Both the position numbers and the translations under genes were made by a program. Below are positions 52,396 to 64,000 of a DNA stretch of 64,000 bases, piece by piece. The notes under the pieces are model-generated. The model was not told where the DNA came from. It saw only the letters and a program-made list of their open reading frames with translations, and searched no databases. This stretch comes from Malurus cyaneus samueli (Eukaryota > Chordata > Aves > Passeriformes > Maluridae). The stretch is from positions 48,493,201 to 48,557,200 of the forward strand of contig CM019216.1 of assembly GCA_009741485.1 (NCBI GenBank). The letters are read 5' to 3'. Position 1 is the stretch's first letter. The number at the start of each line of letters is the position of its first letter.

Positions 52396-54051
52396 ACACA
52401 GCATGTATTATTATGCACTTGATTTCTCTGCTGTGTGGAGAAAGCAATAAGCATTGAGAATGTTAAACATTATGCAAAATATACTTTGAAATATTTGTTT
52501 TAAAAATACTGTACCTAGTCGGTCTTTTATGCATTACTTTGTTAACCTTTTTTCTATGCAAAAGTCTTTACATATCACTAATTAAATGAAGTCCTTTTTG
52601 ACTGCGTTTTACGGATGATTTGTTGCAGATTTTGTTTGTTTTTGAAGAATACACGTGGACTCTTGCTTTCTACCACTGGTAACGAGCCTGTTGGCTGCTC
52701 TGTACCTCTTCTGTCCTCCCTCACTCAGCCAGGAAGCCCATCTTGTCCACTGTGCTCTGGAATAGGGAGGGGAAAACAGCAGCAAAGCAGAACTGTTTTT
52801 CAGGCTTGTAAATCGGCTCTGTGTTGACAGTACGCTTAATGATACAATCCTATCTGTCCATCGTGAGGAGCCTCAAAAATCATTTGGGTTTCTAGGTTCA
52901 GCTTTCCAAAGGGTCTAGAAGGTGAGAATTTTAACCCAATGACATCATTAAATATTTAGAATGAGAGGAGGTAGTTTTTACCTCTGGTTCTGGTCCTCTA
53001 ATTTGGCAGTTTTCACTGAGGCAAGGTTTTGTTATTATTTCATCTAAGACCTGCAAAGCCCCTCGGTGGAAAGTGTGGAAAGCTCTGTTTATAAGGATGA
53101 GGACAAAGTTTTACATGTCTGAATGCCAAAATAACAGCTGGCAAGGTTGAGGCACAGAAAAACTGTGATCACACTGCAGCCAGACAGACAATTCACCTGT
53201 CATCAAAATTCTCAGCAGCCTCAACTCAGTCTCTCACTCCCTATTATCCATTCTCCCAAATATTAAACCTGGAACCCATCCCTGCCTCAATCAGCTGGTC
53301 TCCAGCACTTAAATGAGAACGGGTTGTGATTCACCTGAAAAAATGGACAAAAGAGGAAGAAAAAGTCTTGCAACCCCTACACTGTTAATCAGCTTTTCTA
53401 TTCTTTGAAGTTATGTTGTTTGTGGTGAACATTACTTTTTTTTCATTAAGGGCAGAAATGCTGTACTGCTGTACTGGCATATTTAGCAGCATACAGATGA
53501 GGTATCATTCACTTTCTAAAAGTGTATTTTCAAGACAAAAAGAGGACATTAATGGCCAGTAGATATAAAGTGGGGTTTATTTGCATGAAAAAGCAGGTTG
53601 CAGTCCTACTTCACTTTAAGCTGTTAACTATTAAACTGCCCTCTAAGAACCTGGTAGGAGGTCTCCCACACATGTATCACATTAAAAATAGGCACCCACT
53701 GATGTGGTTCCATGTAAGGGCTTCAATCTAATTGATGTGCCCCAAAACATCATTTGTTTCCCCAAATGCAATATTCTGCCTCATTCTAAAAAAAAAAAGG
53801 CAGTTGGAAAAAACACAGATTAGATACACACCATGGATAGATTTGTGCAGCCTATTTGTGCTTATCCCATTTGTACTTTCAAAAACCAGACCAGATCCGT
53901 GAGCTGTTGAATTGATGATGTGTCCTCTATTCCTTGTTGTGTTGCCTTTTTGTCTACACTATTACTTGTTGTGTTGTCTTTTGGTTTGGTTTGGTTTTAA
54001 TCTAATCTCCTAGAGGACATGAGGCGCTCATCCTTCATGCCTGCTTATTTC

Positions 54052-54374
54052 TAGCCTGTGGAAAATGTTATATCTCTGAGAGCAAATGAAGATTTTCCAA
54101 GTGAGAAATTAATGGAGAAGATGTATATTTCACATGTGCCATTGGAAAGATGTCAGCATGTAAAAGCTTCTGATGGCTTTGGTTGTGGCTGTGGTAACAG
54201 GTCAGAGCTGAAGGTGTCTGCGCAGTTTTTCAAACAGAGCAAGGGAAAGCTGTTTCCTTGGCATGACCAAGATGCAAAAGTTACGGCTCGTGGCTCTGCA
54301 GGTGCAACCTTACTTCAGCCCTCTTCTATCTTTATTGTACATTCAATGATGAATGGACCTGGATGAAAAATAAA
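54052..54374 (+). other. Terminal-exon-like open segment of unknown identity
   Basis: TTATTTCTAG ends at 54053. A frame then runs from ATG 54058 for 102 codons (starting MENVISLRANEDFPSEKL) to TGA at 54364-54366, with AATAAA at 54369-54374 only three bases after the stop. Acceptor, ORF, stop and poly(A) signal occur in the order of a last exon, but the protein is unrecognised and an AATAAA so close to a stop may be coincidence. Confidence 0.15.
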
Positions 54375-55532
54375 GTTTGTAATTGTTATAATCCAGGATG
54401 AGATCATTGCACATACCACAAGAACACAAGTCAGGCTGCTTGTTCAACAGTAAGCAGTTGGCTTTGACTAACTTTTCAATGGGTGCGTTTGCAACCTTAA
54501 ATTCCAGGTATCAAGAGGATCAAAGCAGGTTATGCAATTTCCTAGAATGTTTTTCTTAAGAGGGAAAAACTAAAAACCAATTCTGTCACTCAGCATTAGG
54601 GAGCTCGAAACCCTAGCCCTCAGCAATGCAAATAAAAAGCACTTAGGCTGCTGAGAGAAGATTATTACTCTAGAGAGGAGACAGGCAATTGAGAGGCGGT
54701 GCTGCCTGTCCTTCCTTTGCTCTGATTGCAAGTGGAGGAAATCCGGCATTAGGTATTGCCCAGAAGAAAAACCGGCTACTGTGGCCGAGGGCTGAATGCA
54801 TATATCCAATGTAGAATAATTGTCTCCTGGCTGTGACTTCATCTGCCTGAACAACTGCCAGAAGGTGCCAGTTCATGTGGTTTGCCTCCTTAGTGTAAAC
54901 CTTAAAAATGTTTGCCGCTATTTTGAAAGACAATACTTCAATCAGGATGTCATGAGATAAGCCTGGGACATGGATTTTGGCAAATTCTGAGGGCTATTTT
55001 AAATGAGGAATTTTTTCTTTGCAATAGGAAATGGTCACAAGCATCTTTTACTTAGAAGATGCATCAGAAAATACTACTAGACATGTGAAGTGGACTGTTA
55101 CCAGCTCTGTAGTTGCCAGTGTCATTCATCATCTGCTTCTCTAGGCACAGATAGCCTGAGATCATCCAACTAAAGATCTAAGCGATTGAACTGGTAGTTT
55201 TGCTCAGCTTCTAGACAAGAAGAAGGAACTGATATGCTTTGTTTGCAAGCTTCACATATCCAGGCCTCATTTGTGTGAGGCCATTGCATGAACCTGAGCT
55301 AATTTTACTCAGCACTCAACCTTTTACTCATGCTCTGTTTCTCTGCTTCGTCATTTTACACAGCAAATACTTGGAAACAAATGTGTAAAAGTCTCAAAGG
55401 GATGAGGGCAGCAACACATCTGATCATAACCAGAAATGGTAAGCAGAGGAGCACCAGGCAGGTGTCAGAAATGCTGAGATTTCCACTCAAGGGTAAACCA
55501 AACCTTTCCTAATTTATAAATGAAAGAAAATT

Positions 55533-55556
55533 TTGACAGATAATTGACAGATAATT
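55533..55556 (+). repeat. 12-bp tandem duplication
   Basis: TTGACAGATAAT is present twice in tandem. Confidence 0.85.
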
Positions 55557-56455
55557 TCCATAAAATGCACAGGATTTTCTTTTTGGGAGAAGGTGTGGTG
55601 GTGTGGTTAGTTTTGGTTTTGATTTGTTTTTTTATCCTGGTAATTGCTACTACTGGAAGTTGTAAAGTGCTGCGAATGTGCAAACACAATCACTTGGTCA
55701 TCATTCAACTGCCTAAATATTTGCCATGTGCTAAGCTGGACTCCAGCTATCATTTTGGAGGGGACAGGTTTCCCTTGTGTCCTGTGTCACCCATGCCAGT
55801 CCTGTGTGGATGCCTGGGGAATCCAAGTTGCTTTAGTGGCATGAAAGGTGTATGGCCAGGCAACTGAATTTCTCCCTAACTTGTATCATCATTGGAGAGA
55901 TAGAATTTGAAGCTTAATAATATTTTCACACATGATCTAATTTTTTCAAGGAATCAGACTCCTCACCAGAAAAAAAACCAACAGAATAATATCAAAATCA
56001 CCTGGTGATAACAGGTTACCATCTATCGATCCTGTAAAACTAGGTGACAAGACAAACCAGTCAATACCTCAATTTACACTAATTTCAAGAGCTCTCAATG
56101 CTCTGACTTCAGCAGTGGGGGTGACTGTAAGATGATGTCAATATAATTTATTTTTAAAGGGATATTTTTCTGCATTCATGGTGGCAATGTAAAGCTGGGA
56201 CACATGAATTAGTGTCATACCCTAGATATTCAAATATCAAAAGCAAAAGGAACAGATCATGGGAAATAAAATGAAATATGTCTGGTTGAATTACTTACAA
56301 GGTCTAAAGAGGCAGACTCCTTTTTCACAGACACAACTGTCAATACAGAATTAATGCAAAGCTTAAATATTTTAGACAATGTTTATCTGAACAGTCTACA
56401 GGAAAGTCCTCCTGAGGAGGACTTAATTATTGACTTAATTTTGCTTTCCACCCAG

Positions 56456-56667
56456 TTAATTTCCAGGATTTTTCTCTTCTACAAAAGAAAGTCTTCAGGA
56501 TGAAAAAATACCTTGATGCAACACTGAAAGTGCGGTTGCTGGAGATTTTGAACGCTGCCTATGTGAACTGCAAGATCTCTGCACACATTCAAGGAAACTG
56601 GATCACAATGGAAGATCTAAAGGAAAGTGTTTTACCTGTAAAGAATACCCACAGACATTACTGTGTG
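56456..56667 (+). other. Exon-like open segment of unknown identity
   Basis: Pyrimidine-rich DNA with acceptor-like CACCCAG (ends 56455) and TTTCCAG (ends 56466) precedes a frame that stays open to a perfect donor GTAAGT at 56668-56673. In frame it reads QDFSLLQKKVFR, then MKKYLDATLKVRLLEIL from 56500, with a helix-like mix of Leu, Lys and Glu. Unspliced, the frame would run to a stop at 56730. I do not recognise the protein, and it does not match NCOA7 as I know it. A frame of this size can arise by chance in 64 kb; a non-coding exon or chance are both live options. Confidence 0.2.
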
Positions 56668-57689
56668 GTAAGTGAAAATCTAATAAATGATTACAAGACA
56701 ATACATAAACCTAAGGAGACAAAATTGTAGTTTCTTAAAGGCCTACACTTTTTTCTCCCCTTACTCTTGAGCATTTAACTCAAAATGCTGTATTATTTTT
56801 TCATATCTCGGAGAGACAAGTAATTTTAATTTTCTTTGGAAAAAGGACTGTCTCCCTTGAGAAGTTTAAAACAAAAGCTATACATTTAAGATACACTTTC
56901 ACAACTTGATTAACAGGATAAGGTCTTCTCTGTGTAGATTGTTCACATAGCTTTTAATGTCACTTGCCAGCACAACCCTCAGCTTTAATACACAAGCCCT
57001 AAAATAAAGTAACATTGTTTTTCTCCCCACCCCCTCTCCCTCTGTTGCTTTCTAAATGTATTTTGGTGGAGGAGAAGGAAGTTTATTTTTCTTGGCTTTT
57101 CTGGGGTTTGTTTTTCTGAAGAGGCACCAGGGTGGCAAGGGGGAGTGGTGGTGGGGACCCTGGCTCCTTGGGCACCGGGAGCATCTCCTTCCCTTTAGCT
57201 GGCAAAGCTGCTTCCTCTCCTTTTCCTTCCCCTGCCCTCTTTTTGGGCAGCTGTCTTTCTGATTGTCCCCCTCCCTCCTTTCCCAACAGAAAGGGGATGC
57301 AATCTTAGTGGAAGGTCCTTGCCAGGCAGCCATTGCCGCAGGGGCTGGTGGCAAGGACCAGCTGCCAGCCTGAGGTTTCATCAGGCGGTTTCAGTCCCTC
57401 TTACCACACTTTTTCATTTTGTTGATCGTAAAAGCCAAAGTGAATGTTTTCTGATGATTATCTCAGACCTTCAGCCACAATCTACTGTGACCAATGTCTG
57501 TTTCCTTCCCTCCTCATGTTATCAAGAATCCGATACCTGCCCAGCTACAATGACTTTGACCCTTCAATTTATTATTGCACTTAGTGAATAAAAATGCTCC
57601 AAACAGGAATCTCAAAGCAAAACAAATAAAACCATTTCTTGATACTGCTGAAAACTGACCTTCATGAGCCACCCTGTCCTCCTCCAAGG

Positions 57690-57960
57690 CCTGCTAAACC
57701 GACAAGAAAGATTCCCATTAGTAAATCACTGTTGGATCATTAAACCTTTTTAAGGCAGTATGTGCCTTACCAAGAGAATGAGGATTACGACACAGTGGTG
57801 GCTGCTGCCCACCGACAATCATGGGAACCAACCTCAGTAATAAATCCATTAATTATCTGGCTCACTTTGACCGGTTCTCACGCCAGAGCCGCTCCTTTGA
57901 TGTGACCGTCAAAACTCAAGGATGCCCAATAGCAGTAGCCACCAACAAAACAAAAGAGAA
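57690..57960. promoter_or_regulatory. Candidate conserved non-coding element, CpG-retaining
   Basis: Within CpG-poor DNA, 57788-57910 keeps six CpGs and carries dense motif-like words: ATGGGAAC (RBPJ-like core), GACCGGTTC (grainyhead-like), CATTAATTAT (homeodomain-like). Such composition is typical of constrained enhancers. No alignment was possible here, so this is inference. Confidence 0.3.
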
Positions 57961-58439
57961 GTAATAATTCAATATAAATATGTAAAACCTGCCTACCCAT
58001 ATGCCCAGCTTTTGCAGTGGGGTATTTCAGTGCCTGTGGTTCAAACTGGAGACAAAAAAAACCCCAGGGAAATAAAGCTGTTTTTCTCCTGTATATAACC
58101 TTTTAAATGAAGAAGAGCTAGGCATGTTAAAGATATTTTTAGCTATTGTTGACATGTGCGACTTTTTTAGCTATAGAGAGCAGGTTCCCTGTTGCTTTTC
58201 AAAATCAGTGTAATAGTGACTAGTATGACTTAGGACTTCGCCTGTGAAGCAACTAAGGATGTACTTTCAAGGGAAAGAGAGGAACTCTTCCCCTTCACTG
58301 TGATTATTTGTATAAACAAAATTATTTATGCTTTTCAGCCCCCTGCAGGACCAAAACTTTAGAGGATGCATTTTTGTCTGATTTTTATAAGTATAAGGTG
58401 TCAAGCTACTTTTCAGTGTTTAAATACATCAGAAATACA

Positions 58440-58640
58440 ATTTGTTTGTTAGTTCACTTCTTGGCCACTCACCTGCTAAGTGGGAATAATGTTAATTAAT
58501 TCTTGTCCTTGATCTTGTCTAATTAGACCTCAGACCCCAGGGGAAAGATTAGCTCCTAACTCATCGTCATCATCTTGTGAGCACTCTTAACTCGAGTTTC
58601 TAGCCCTCACTGTAAGTCTTTCGTTAATAGAAGACAGTAG
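58440..58640. promoter_or_regulatory. Candidate conserved non-coding element with RBPJ-like site
   Basis: A block of balanced composition without repeat character. It includes AGTGGGAA at 58479-58486 (RBPJ-like), GTTAATTAATT, TCTAATTAGA (homeodomain sites) and CTCATCGTCATCATC. About 7.4 kb after the HEY2 stop. Judged by appearance only. Confidence 0.28.
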
Positions 58641-60062
58641 CTCTCTTGGAGCCCGGATTCTAGTGAGGGGGGCAAATTGCTGATGGCATAATGGATGACA
58701 CAGAAGAAAACTCCTCTTTGAATGTATGACCAGAAGAAAAGCAGAATTTACCAAATTATGTTTAATTATTTGGCTTTTTACTCTTCAAGGAGGATCAGAA
58801 AACTAATAAACAGTAGGTATAAGAAATTTTAAGATACCTGTTTTTCAGGTGTCCTTAGGAGACCTGGATTTTGCCTGCACCCACAGCAGAACCACCAGCC
58901 AAAGACACACTTGGGGGAATCATGATAGTAAACACAAGAGTGAGCACTTCAGAACTGGGTTTGGCAAGTACACAGAGGCTCCCTGAGAGCCTTGTAGCAG
59001 GCAGGGGAGTCACGGTGATGGGAAATTAGGGGTTCATATTTGTCTTCTCATGTGTTTGACACACAGCTTCAGCCTGGCTGCTTAAGGGGGGATGAGCGCA
59101 ATGCAGTAGCAGGGATGAAAGCCCTTGCAGGCTCCAGCAAGAGACTCCATTTTTATTGACCCAAGGCCACTGCCCAAACAAATATGAAACTGAGGCTTAC
59201 TGCCTGGCTTGGGGTAGAGAATGAACAAACTGCAATACTTCATCCTGATAGAATTAGGCAGGTAGTCTCCTTTTTTCATTTATTTTGCTGGATCTCTTGT
59301 ACACAACTGCAGCTTACACAACACCAATTATGTCATTTATGGAATACAGGGTTATAATTTCTGTTAAAAATCCCTTGCAAAGGACGTGGGGCCAATTTGG
59401 GTGCACAGCCACGATGGCACCCTGCTGTGGCCACCCTCCATCAGCCCAGATGCTTTGTCCTTGTCTGAGTCACTGCTATTCCCTGTTGCATGCAGCAGAC
59501 AGCAGTACCAGTCAGAGCGTGTGTTGTAATACCAATTTATAGTCTGTTATTATTTTCCTGCTTTTGGGGAAAACTGGCACCTCCCAGCTCTGTTTTCCTG
59601 CTAGCAAGACAAAAATTAGGCACAGCATAATAACGTTGTCAATATAGTTTACTAAAATGGGATTCATCAAAAGAGCACATGGGAAACAAAGCACGGAAAG
59701 GCAGAAGGTAATGATTGACTGTAGCCACAAGGCAGTATAAAAAGGATCTAGTAAGCAGATTTGCAGCATGCAAAAGTTCAGACTTTTAAAAGGATCAGAG
59801 CTTTCATAATTTCATGATCAGAGTACTCCTTAATAAGACATGGCAATTGCTCCTGTAAAAGGACTTGCTGGAAAATGGTCCATGGGTAGTATTATCTAGA
59901 TCTGTGAGTGGTAATTAAATCTGCATTGGACTCTCATTAACATTAGCTTAAGTAAATTGTCTTGCTTTGCATAAGGTAACTTCTCCTAAAACTCAATTCA
60001 GAGTAAATTTTCCAACTATAGCTCTCAAGGGACAATCCACGTAGAATGTGAAGTGAGGTTGG

Positions 60063-60080
60063 TTTTTTTTTTTTTTTTTT
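60063..60080 (+). repeat. Poly(T) run of 18
   Basis: Uninterrupted T18. No adjoining retroposed unit was recognised. A run of nine G follows at 60199-60207. Confidence 0.95.
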
Positions 60081-60971
60081 CTTTTCTTATTGTCCAGAAG
60101 GAGGTGTTTCATGGTGAATCTGTAGCTAGGGAAGAGATTTAAAGTTATATTTAAGACAGCAATGTTTTATGGAGCAAATATTGGGATAGATGATAGGAGG
60201 GGGGGGGAAATCTTGAAAAAGGACTGTGTGCCTGAAAGCATCCTTTGGGTTGTTTTTCCTTCCACCCCACCAGTTTAATAAACACTTCGCCTTGTTTGTG
60301 TCCTTTCACTGCCATGGTGACAGCACTAATGTCATAGCACAGACTGCTCCCATGGCTCACCAGCCTTGTGAATCCATGCAGAAGGGAATGAACCCAGACC
60401 TTATCTTGTGTCCTTGGGCAGAGGATGCTGACCTGGGATGCAGAAATTCTGGTTCCCTTCTTCACCTTGGCACAAACTTTCTGCACGACCTTCAGTTCAA
60501 AACCTGCATGTGAAAAGCAGAGGCCCTGCTGACCCCTAACAGAGAGGCTGTGAGGGTGAACATGTTCAGGGACGTGGTTCTTCGTCACTCTGGTCATGGT
60601 ATGTGTCGTCATTGTACTGACAACACAGATAGGATGAGGTGATAGAGCCCAAGTCATACTCTTGATAATACTTTGTGACTTTTCTTGTTTTTTTCCCTTT
60701 ATAATTTTTTAATGTTATATTAAGACTGTTTAAAGACAGATTGTAAAGTTTCCGCGTACAGCATTGGACTCAGAAGCTAAGCAATTATTTGCCTTATCAA
60801 AAGCTTCATTTGTGCATGAAGTCGGCTGTATCAGCAAATACAAATCCTTCATTACCCTACAGCTCACTGGAATGGAACGGGCACAACGTTAACCTAAGGA
60901 ATTGAATCTGAAACCTCCAGAGGGGCTGCTCTGGGAACCGCGGGCGGGTGGCGGTATACACAGGACCGGGA

Positions 60972-60986
60972 TGCCACCTCGTGGCG
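60972..60986 (-). promoter_or_regulatory. CTCF-like motif in a small CpG cluster
   Basis: The minus strand reads CGCCACGAGGTGGCA, matching the CTCF core except for G at the fifth core position. It sits in a 65-bp CpG cluster (about 60938-60990, seven CpGs) in otherwise CpG-poor DNA, about 9.9 kb after the HEY2 stop. Same orientation as the motif at 12.72 kb. Confidence 0.45.
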
Positions 60987-63814
60987 TCTTCCAACAATAT
61001 TTTTTTTCCATAGGAAAAGCCTCGTTGCCTTGTAGAGGATACCACGGAGTTGTACTTGTTTATGTCCACAATAAACCAAAAAATAAGGCGATAAGCGGCC
61101 ACGAGAATGTCCTGGGAACAGAATAAATCTAATGTCTGCATGACTGTATACCCTTCAGATAAAAGTGAAATATGAAGGCAAGTAGAAAATATGCCTATGA
61201 AAAATATTGAATACTTTAATTTTCTGAAGAATTGCTAGCCATAAAAGTCATGCAAAAATTTATGCTCACTCACAGTCAAGATACTTCACAAAAGATTGGA
61301 AAAACTTACAAAGTAGAACTAATACAGGGCTATAACTTAAAGGATGTAGCAAGAAAGAAAAGTTGATTCAGCTGCTGGTTTAACTTGATCTACAGTTAAG
61401 GTATTGTCTTCCCTATCACTCTTATTTCTTCGGCAGTTCAATCCCATAAACCTTTGCTGTGAGAAGGAAAGCACTCAGTCACACTTTTAAGGAAGAACAG
61501 AAGTGAAAGTAAAAATACTTGTGAGCCAGTATCTCAAAATCTACCACAGAAATGAATTCAGCTACACTTTGAAAATGTGTTGTTAATAATCTTATATTTG
61601 TTTGAAATACCTCTGCTTTAGCCAGATCACTTTTGTGATGTGATTTTGATTGCACTGCCAGTCCTTTGTAAAACAGCCCATCTTTTCTAGGGTTTCAGCA
61701 TGCCAACATCATGAATTACCCTTCATCTAAAACAAAAATATCAACAAAGCTCCAGGAAGGACAGTTCTTTTACCTGTTAAAAACAAGTATCCAATTCCTT
61801 CCCTCTATCACTAAGGTCGAGAAACAGGCAATCAGAAACTGCTGTAACACTCTTCAACACAGACCAGGATACTTTTAATCACAGAGGGATCTGAAGTGGA
61901 AGGACACCAGACAGAGGACTGGTGCCTATTCTTTGCTGGATGGATATTTGCTGTCCATACAAGGGCAAGTTTCAGGTCTGGCATGGGACTGAAAAGGGAT
62001 TTGGAAGGCCATTAGATAACTTCTTCAGAGATTATGCTGCTTTCCTAACACGATATTGTAAACTACTCTTTCTTTGTGTGCAAGAGCTATTTTCAGGGTT
62101 TCTTAGTGCTTCTAAAATCTTATGTATGATTATCCTTTCTCAGACGACCCTAGAACTGGATTTACAGTGCTAAGAGTGTGCAAATGTCCCACTGGAAAGT
62201 GATTAAAGCAAAAGGACGTGCTTCTTTTGCTCCTCTTCTGCAAAACCGTACAAATGCCTTTTCTGGGAAGGTAGTCAACACCTGAAATTCATTTTAGCTG
62301 CTTCTAAAATTGCCCATCATTTTCTGATGTAGAAAGCAGCAACTTCTTCCGCCAATTTAGTAAGGCATTTCACTGAGATCAAAGAGGGAGAGAAGAATCT
62401 CAGAGCCCTATACAGCTCTAATTAACAAGTAAACTTTTAATTATATAGGAAAATGCAGGATGAAATAATGTAATTGTGACTTTCAGGATTTCAGGAGATC
62501 CACTGAGGTATTACCCTTGCCCATTCTGAGAGACTTGATGACTTGCCCAGCCCACTCTTAACAGCCTCCAGCTACAGGAATGAATAATTCCTTAGGTGAC
62601 AACTGTGGACCTGGTGTTTAACTATAATTTGGCACCTTTTCTTCATATCCAAAGGGTGACAACAGCCCTTTTGACTGTTTGCTTTCTGCCTCAAAGCAAA
62701 GGTGATCCCATCCCTTCGCACCTCCTTGAAGCTTCTTTCTCATAAAAAATTGAGTGGAGGACCTTTCTCATGAGACACTCCTATCTGGAGTGGAGGGCGG
62801 CCTAGGCCATTATTTCCAGTGGTGCTTTCACATCACACCAAAGTATTTACACATAAAGTGTGGACTGTCAGTAACAAGGAGTTATATGGGCGATGCAAGG
62901 GCTGTGACTTGCTCCTGGCCGCAGGAAGAATCCCTGCTAATGCATAATCTGCCAGGTGTGCTAGTCTCTGGTTTGCAGCCTGTGCAAACTAACAACAATA
63001 TTAATTTATTATCAGCATTTCCTGGTTTACCTGCAGCAGTATACTGGGTCCCGCTGGGATGCTGTTAATTGTCCCCACAGCAGCCCTCGAAGTGCTGTGC
63101 TTTCTGTCTGTAGCTAGAAGGGTGTTGATAACACGCCGGTGTTTTGGCCCCTGCTGAGCAGTGTTCCCACAGCTTCAAGACTGCCTCCAACACTCCTTCC
63201 TCCCTCCCGAGGCCAGGAGGCTAGGGGGAAGTGGGGGAGAGTTTGGGCAGGGACATAGCCAGGATAGATGATCCAGTCTGAGCAAATTCCTTACCATATG
63301 ACCACTGTGCTCAGCAATAAAACCTAAGAGAAGAGCAGGAGTAGGGATTATTTTTTAAGATATTTTTCTTCCAAGCAACTGCTGCGTATATTGGACCTTT
63401 GGTTTCTTTCATTAGACTCCTTTTCCTTCATTAAACAAGCAAGTTTTTCATCTTATTTTCTCCCCCTGTCCTTCTGAGGAGGGGGGTGAGAGAATGGCTG
63501 GGTGGGCATCTGGTAACAAGGCAGTGTGAGCCCACCACAGGCAGGCACTTTTCCAACGTGAGAGAAAAGGTCCTCCCACTGCCCACTCACCCTACAAATC
63601 ATGGGCAAGTGTGGGAATGGGGAGCTACAGGTGAAGAAGAGCAGGTCTTGCTGGAGCCCTGGATTCTGATGCTGGATGTGCAGCTGGATGTGCTGTGAGC
63701 TCTGGGAGGAGGAGGGGAGGCACCTACTGTTGCCCACTGGGAAAAGCTTTACCCTGTTCTCATCACCTCTTCCCTCGCCGCCTGCTGGAGCAACCACACC
63801 ATTTTTAGGAGCTG

Positions 63815-64000
63815 TGAAAGAAATGGCCTTAAGTTGCACCAGAGTGAGTTTAGATTATATACTAGGATTTTTTTTTCATTAAAATGGTTGTAAACCATTG
63901 GAACAGACTGCTCAGAGAAGCAGTGGATTCACAATTCCTGGAAGTGTTCCAAAAGTGTATGGCTTTGGCACTTGAGGTCATAGTTCCATGGTGAACAAGG
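63815..64000 (+). mobile_element. CR1 LINE 3' region, cut by the window edge
   Basis: Starts with GAAATGGCCTTAAGTTGCAC, then a TTAGATTATATACTAGGATT block, ACCATTGGAACAGACTGCTC and GGCTTTGGCACTTGAGGTCA, in the usual order of a CR1 3' region. Sense orientation. The 3' end lies beyond the window. Confidence 0.82.

Larger units (their letters stand above)
51061..52410 (+). other. HEY2: HEY2 3' UTR (end inferred)
   Basis: Non-coding from the stop to the distal AATAAA cluster, about 1.35 kb, in line with the length I recall for mammalian HEY2 3' UTRs. It holds ATTTA pentamers at 51955-51959 and 52034-52038, which can mark unstable mRNAs, and a TG microsatellite near 51550. The cleavage position is inferred. 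Confidence 0.65.
52411..63814. other. Intergenic DNA downstream of HEY2
   Basis: Holds the two exon-like segments, the candidate conserved blocks, the second CTCF-like motif and simple runs, all listed separately. The next gene in vertebrate synteny is expected to be NCOA7; none of its coding exons, as far as I know the protein, could be found, so it probably begins beyond the window. A 168-codon minus frame at 60151-60657 is unrecognised. Confidence 0.65.

Noticed and set aside
52411..64000. NCOA7 coding exons expected from synteny
   Set aside because: No frame matches what I know of NCOA7; the gene likely starts outside the window or only non-coding first exons fall here.
1..64000. Endogenous viral element, CRISPR array, insertion sequence, rRNA or full tRNA gene
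   Set aside because: No long terminal repeats, viral gene segments, regular spaced repeats, or complete A-box/B-box pairs were seen on either strand.

Overview
The window looks like euchromatic nuclear DNA from a bird, or at least a sauropsid. It is AT-rich and gene-poor, and it carries several 5'-truncated CR1 LINE fragments with the typical CR1 3' end, a few microsatellites, and no bacterial or organellar features. It holds one protein-coding gene that I can assemble with confidence: HEY2, the hairy/enhancer-of-split-related bHLH-Orange repressor with a YRPW motif. HEY2 lies on the + strand with five coding exons (41306-41388, 42563-42641, 42749-42832, 45448-45529, 50375-51060). Joined, they give 1014 nt, or 337 residues plus stop, the same length I recall for the human protein. 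All four introns are GT-AG.

Layout: 1-37.4 kb is intergenic. It contains CR1 fragments near 11.3-11.5, 13.7-15.0, 17.4-17.6 and (minus strand) 33.2-33.35 kb, an A/C-rich tract at 17.8 kb, a GT microsatellite at 25.0 kb, a motif resembling a CTCF site at 12.72 kb, a tRNA-Ala-like 5' fragment at 36.38 kb, and no convincing gene. From 37.4 to 41.66 kb there is a CpG-rich domain, interrupted by a 250-bp T/G-only tract, that ends in HEY2 exon 1. It contains a consensus RBPJ (CSL) site 117 bp upstream of the ATG, as expected for a direct Notch target, and a separate CCAAT+TATA arrangement 1.6 kb upstream that could be another promoter. From 41.3 to about 52.4 kb is HEY2 with its 3' UTR. It has a cluster of proximal poly(A) signals beside a TG microsatellite and a distal cluster near 52.37-52.40 kb.

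From 52.5 to 64 kb is downstream intergenic DNA. I looked there for the expected neighbour NCOA7 and found no exon I could identify. It holds two exon-like open segments (54.06-54.37 and 56.46-56.67 kb), stretches that look like conserved non-coding elements (57.7-58.7 kb), a second CTCF-like motif in a small CpG cluster at 60.97 kb, and a CR1 that runs off the right edge.

Most long reading frames in the window are chance products of GC-rich DNA or of 64 kb of six-frame sequence. I see no unknown gene system. The most checkable leads are regulatory: the two same-orientation CTCF-like motifs flanking HEY2, the possible upstream TATA promoter, the CpG-retaining non-coding blocks downstream, and the exon-like segment at 56.5 kb.
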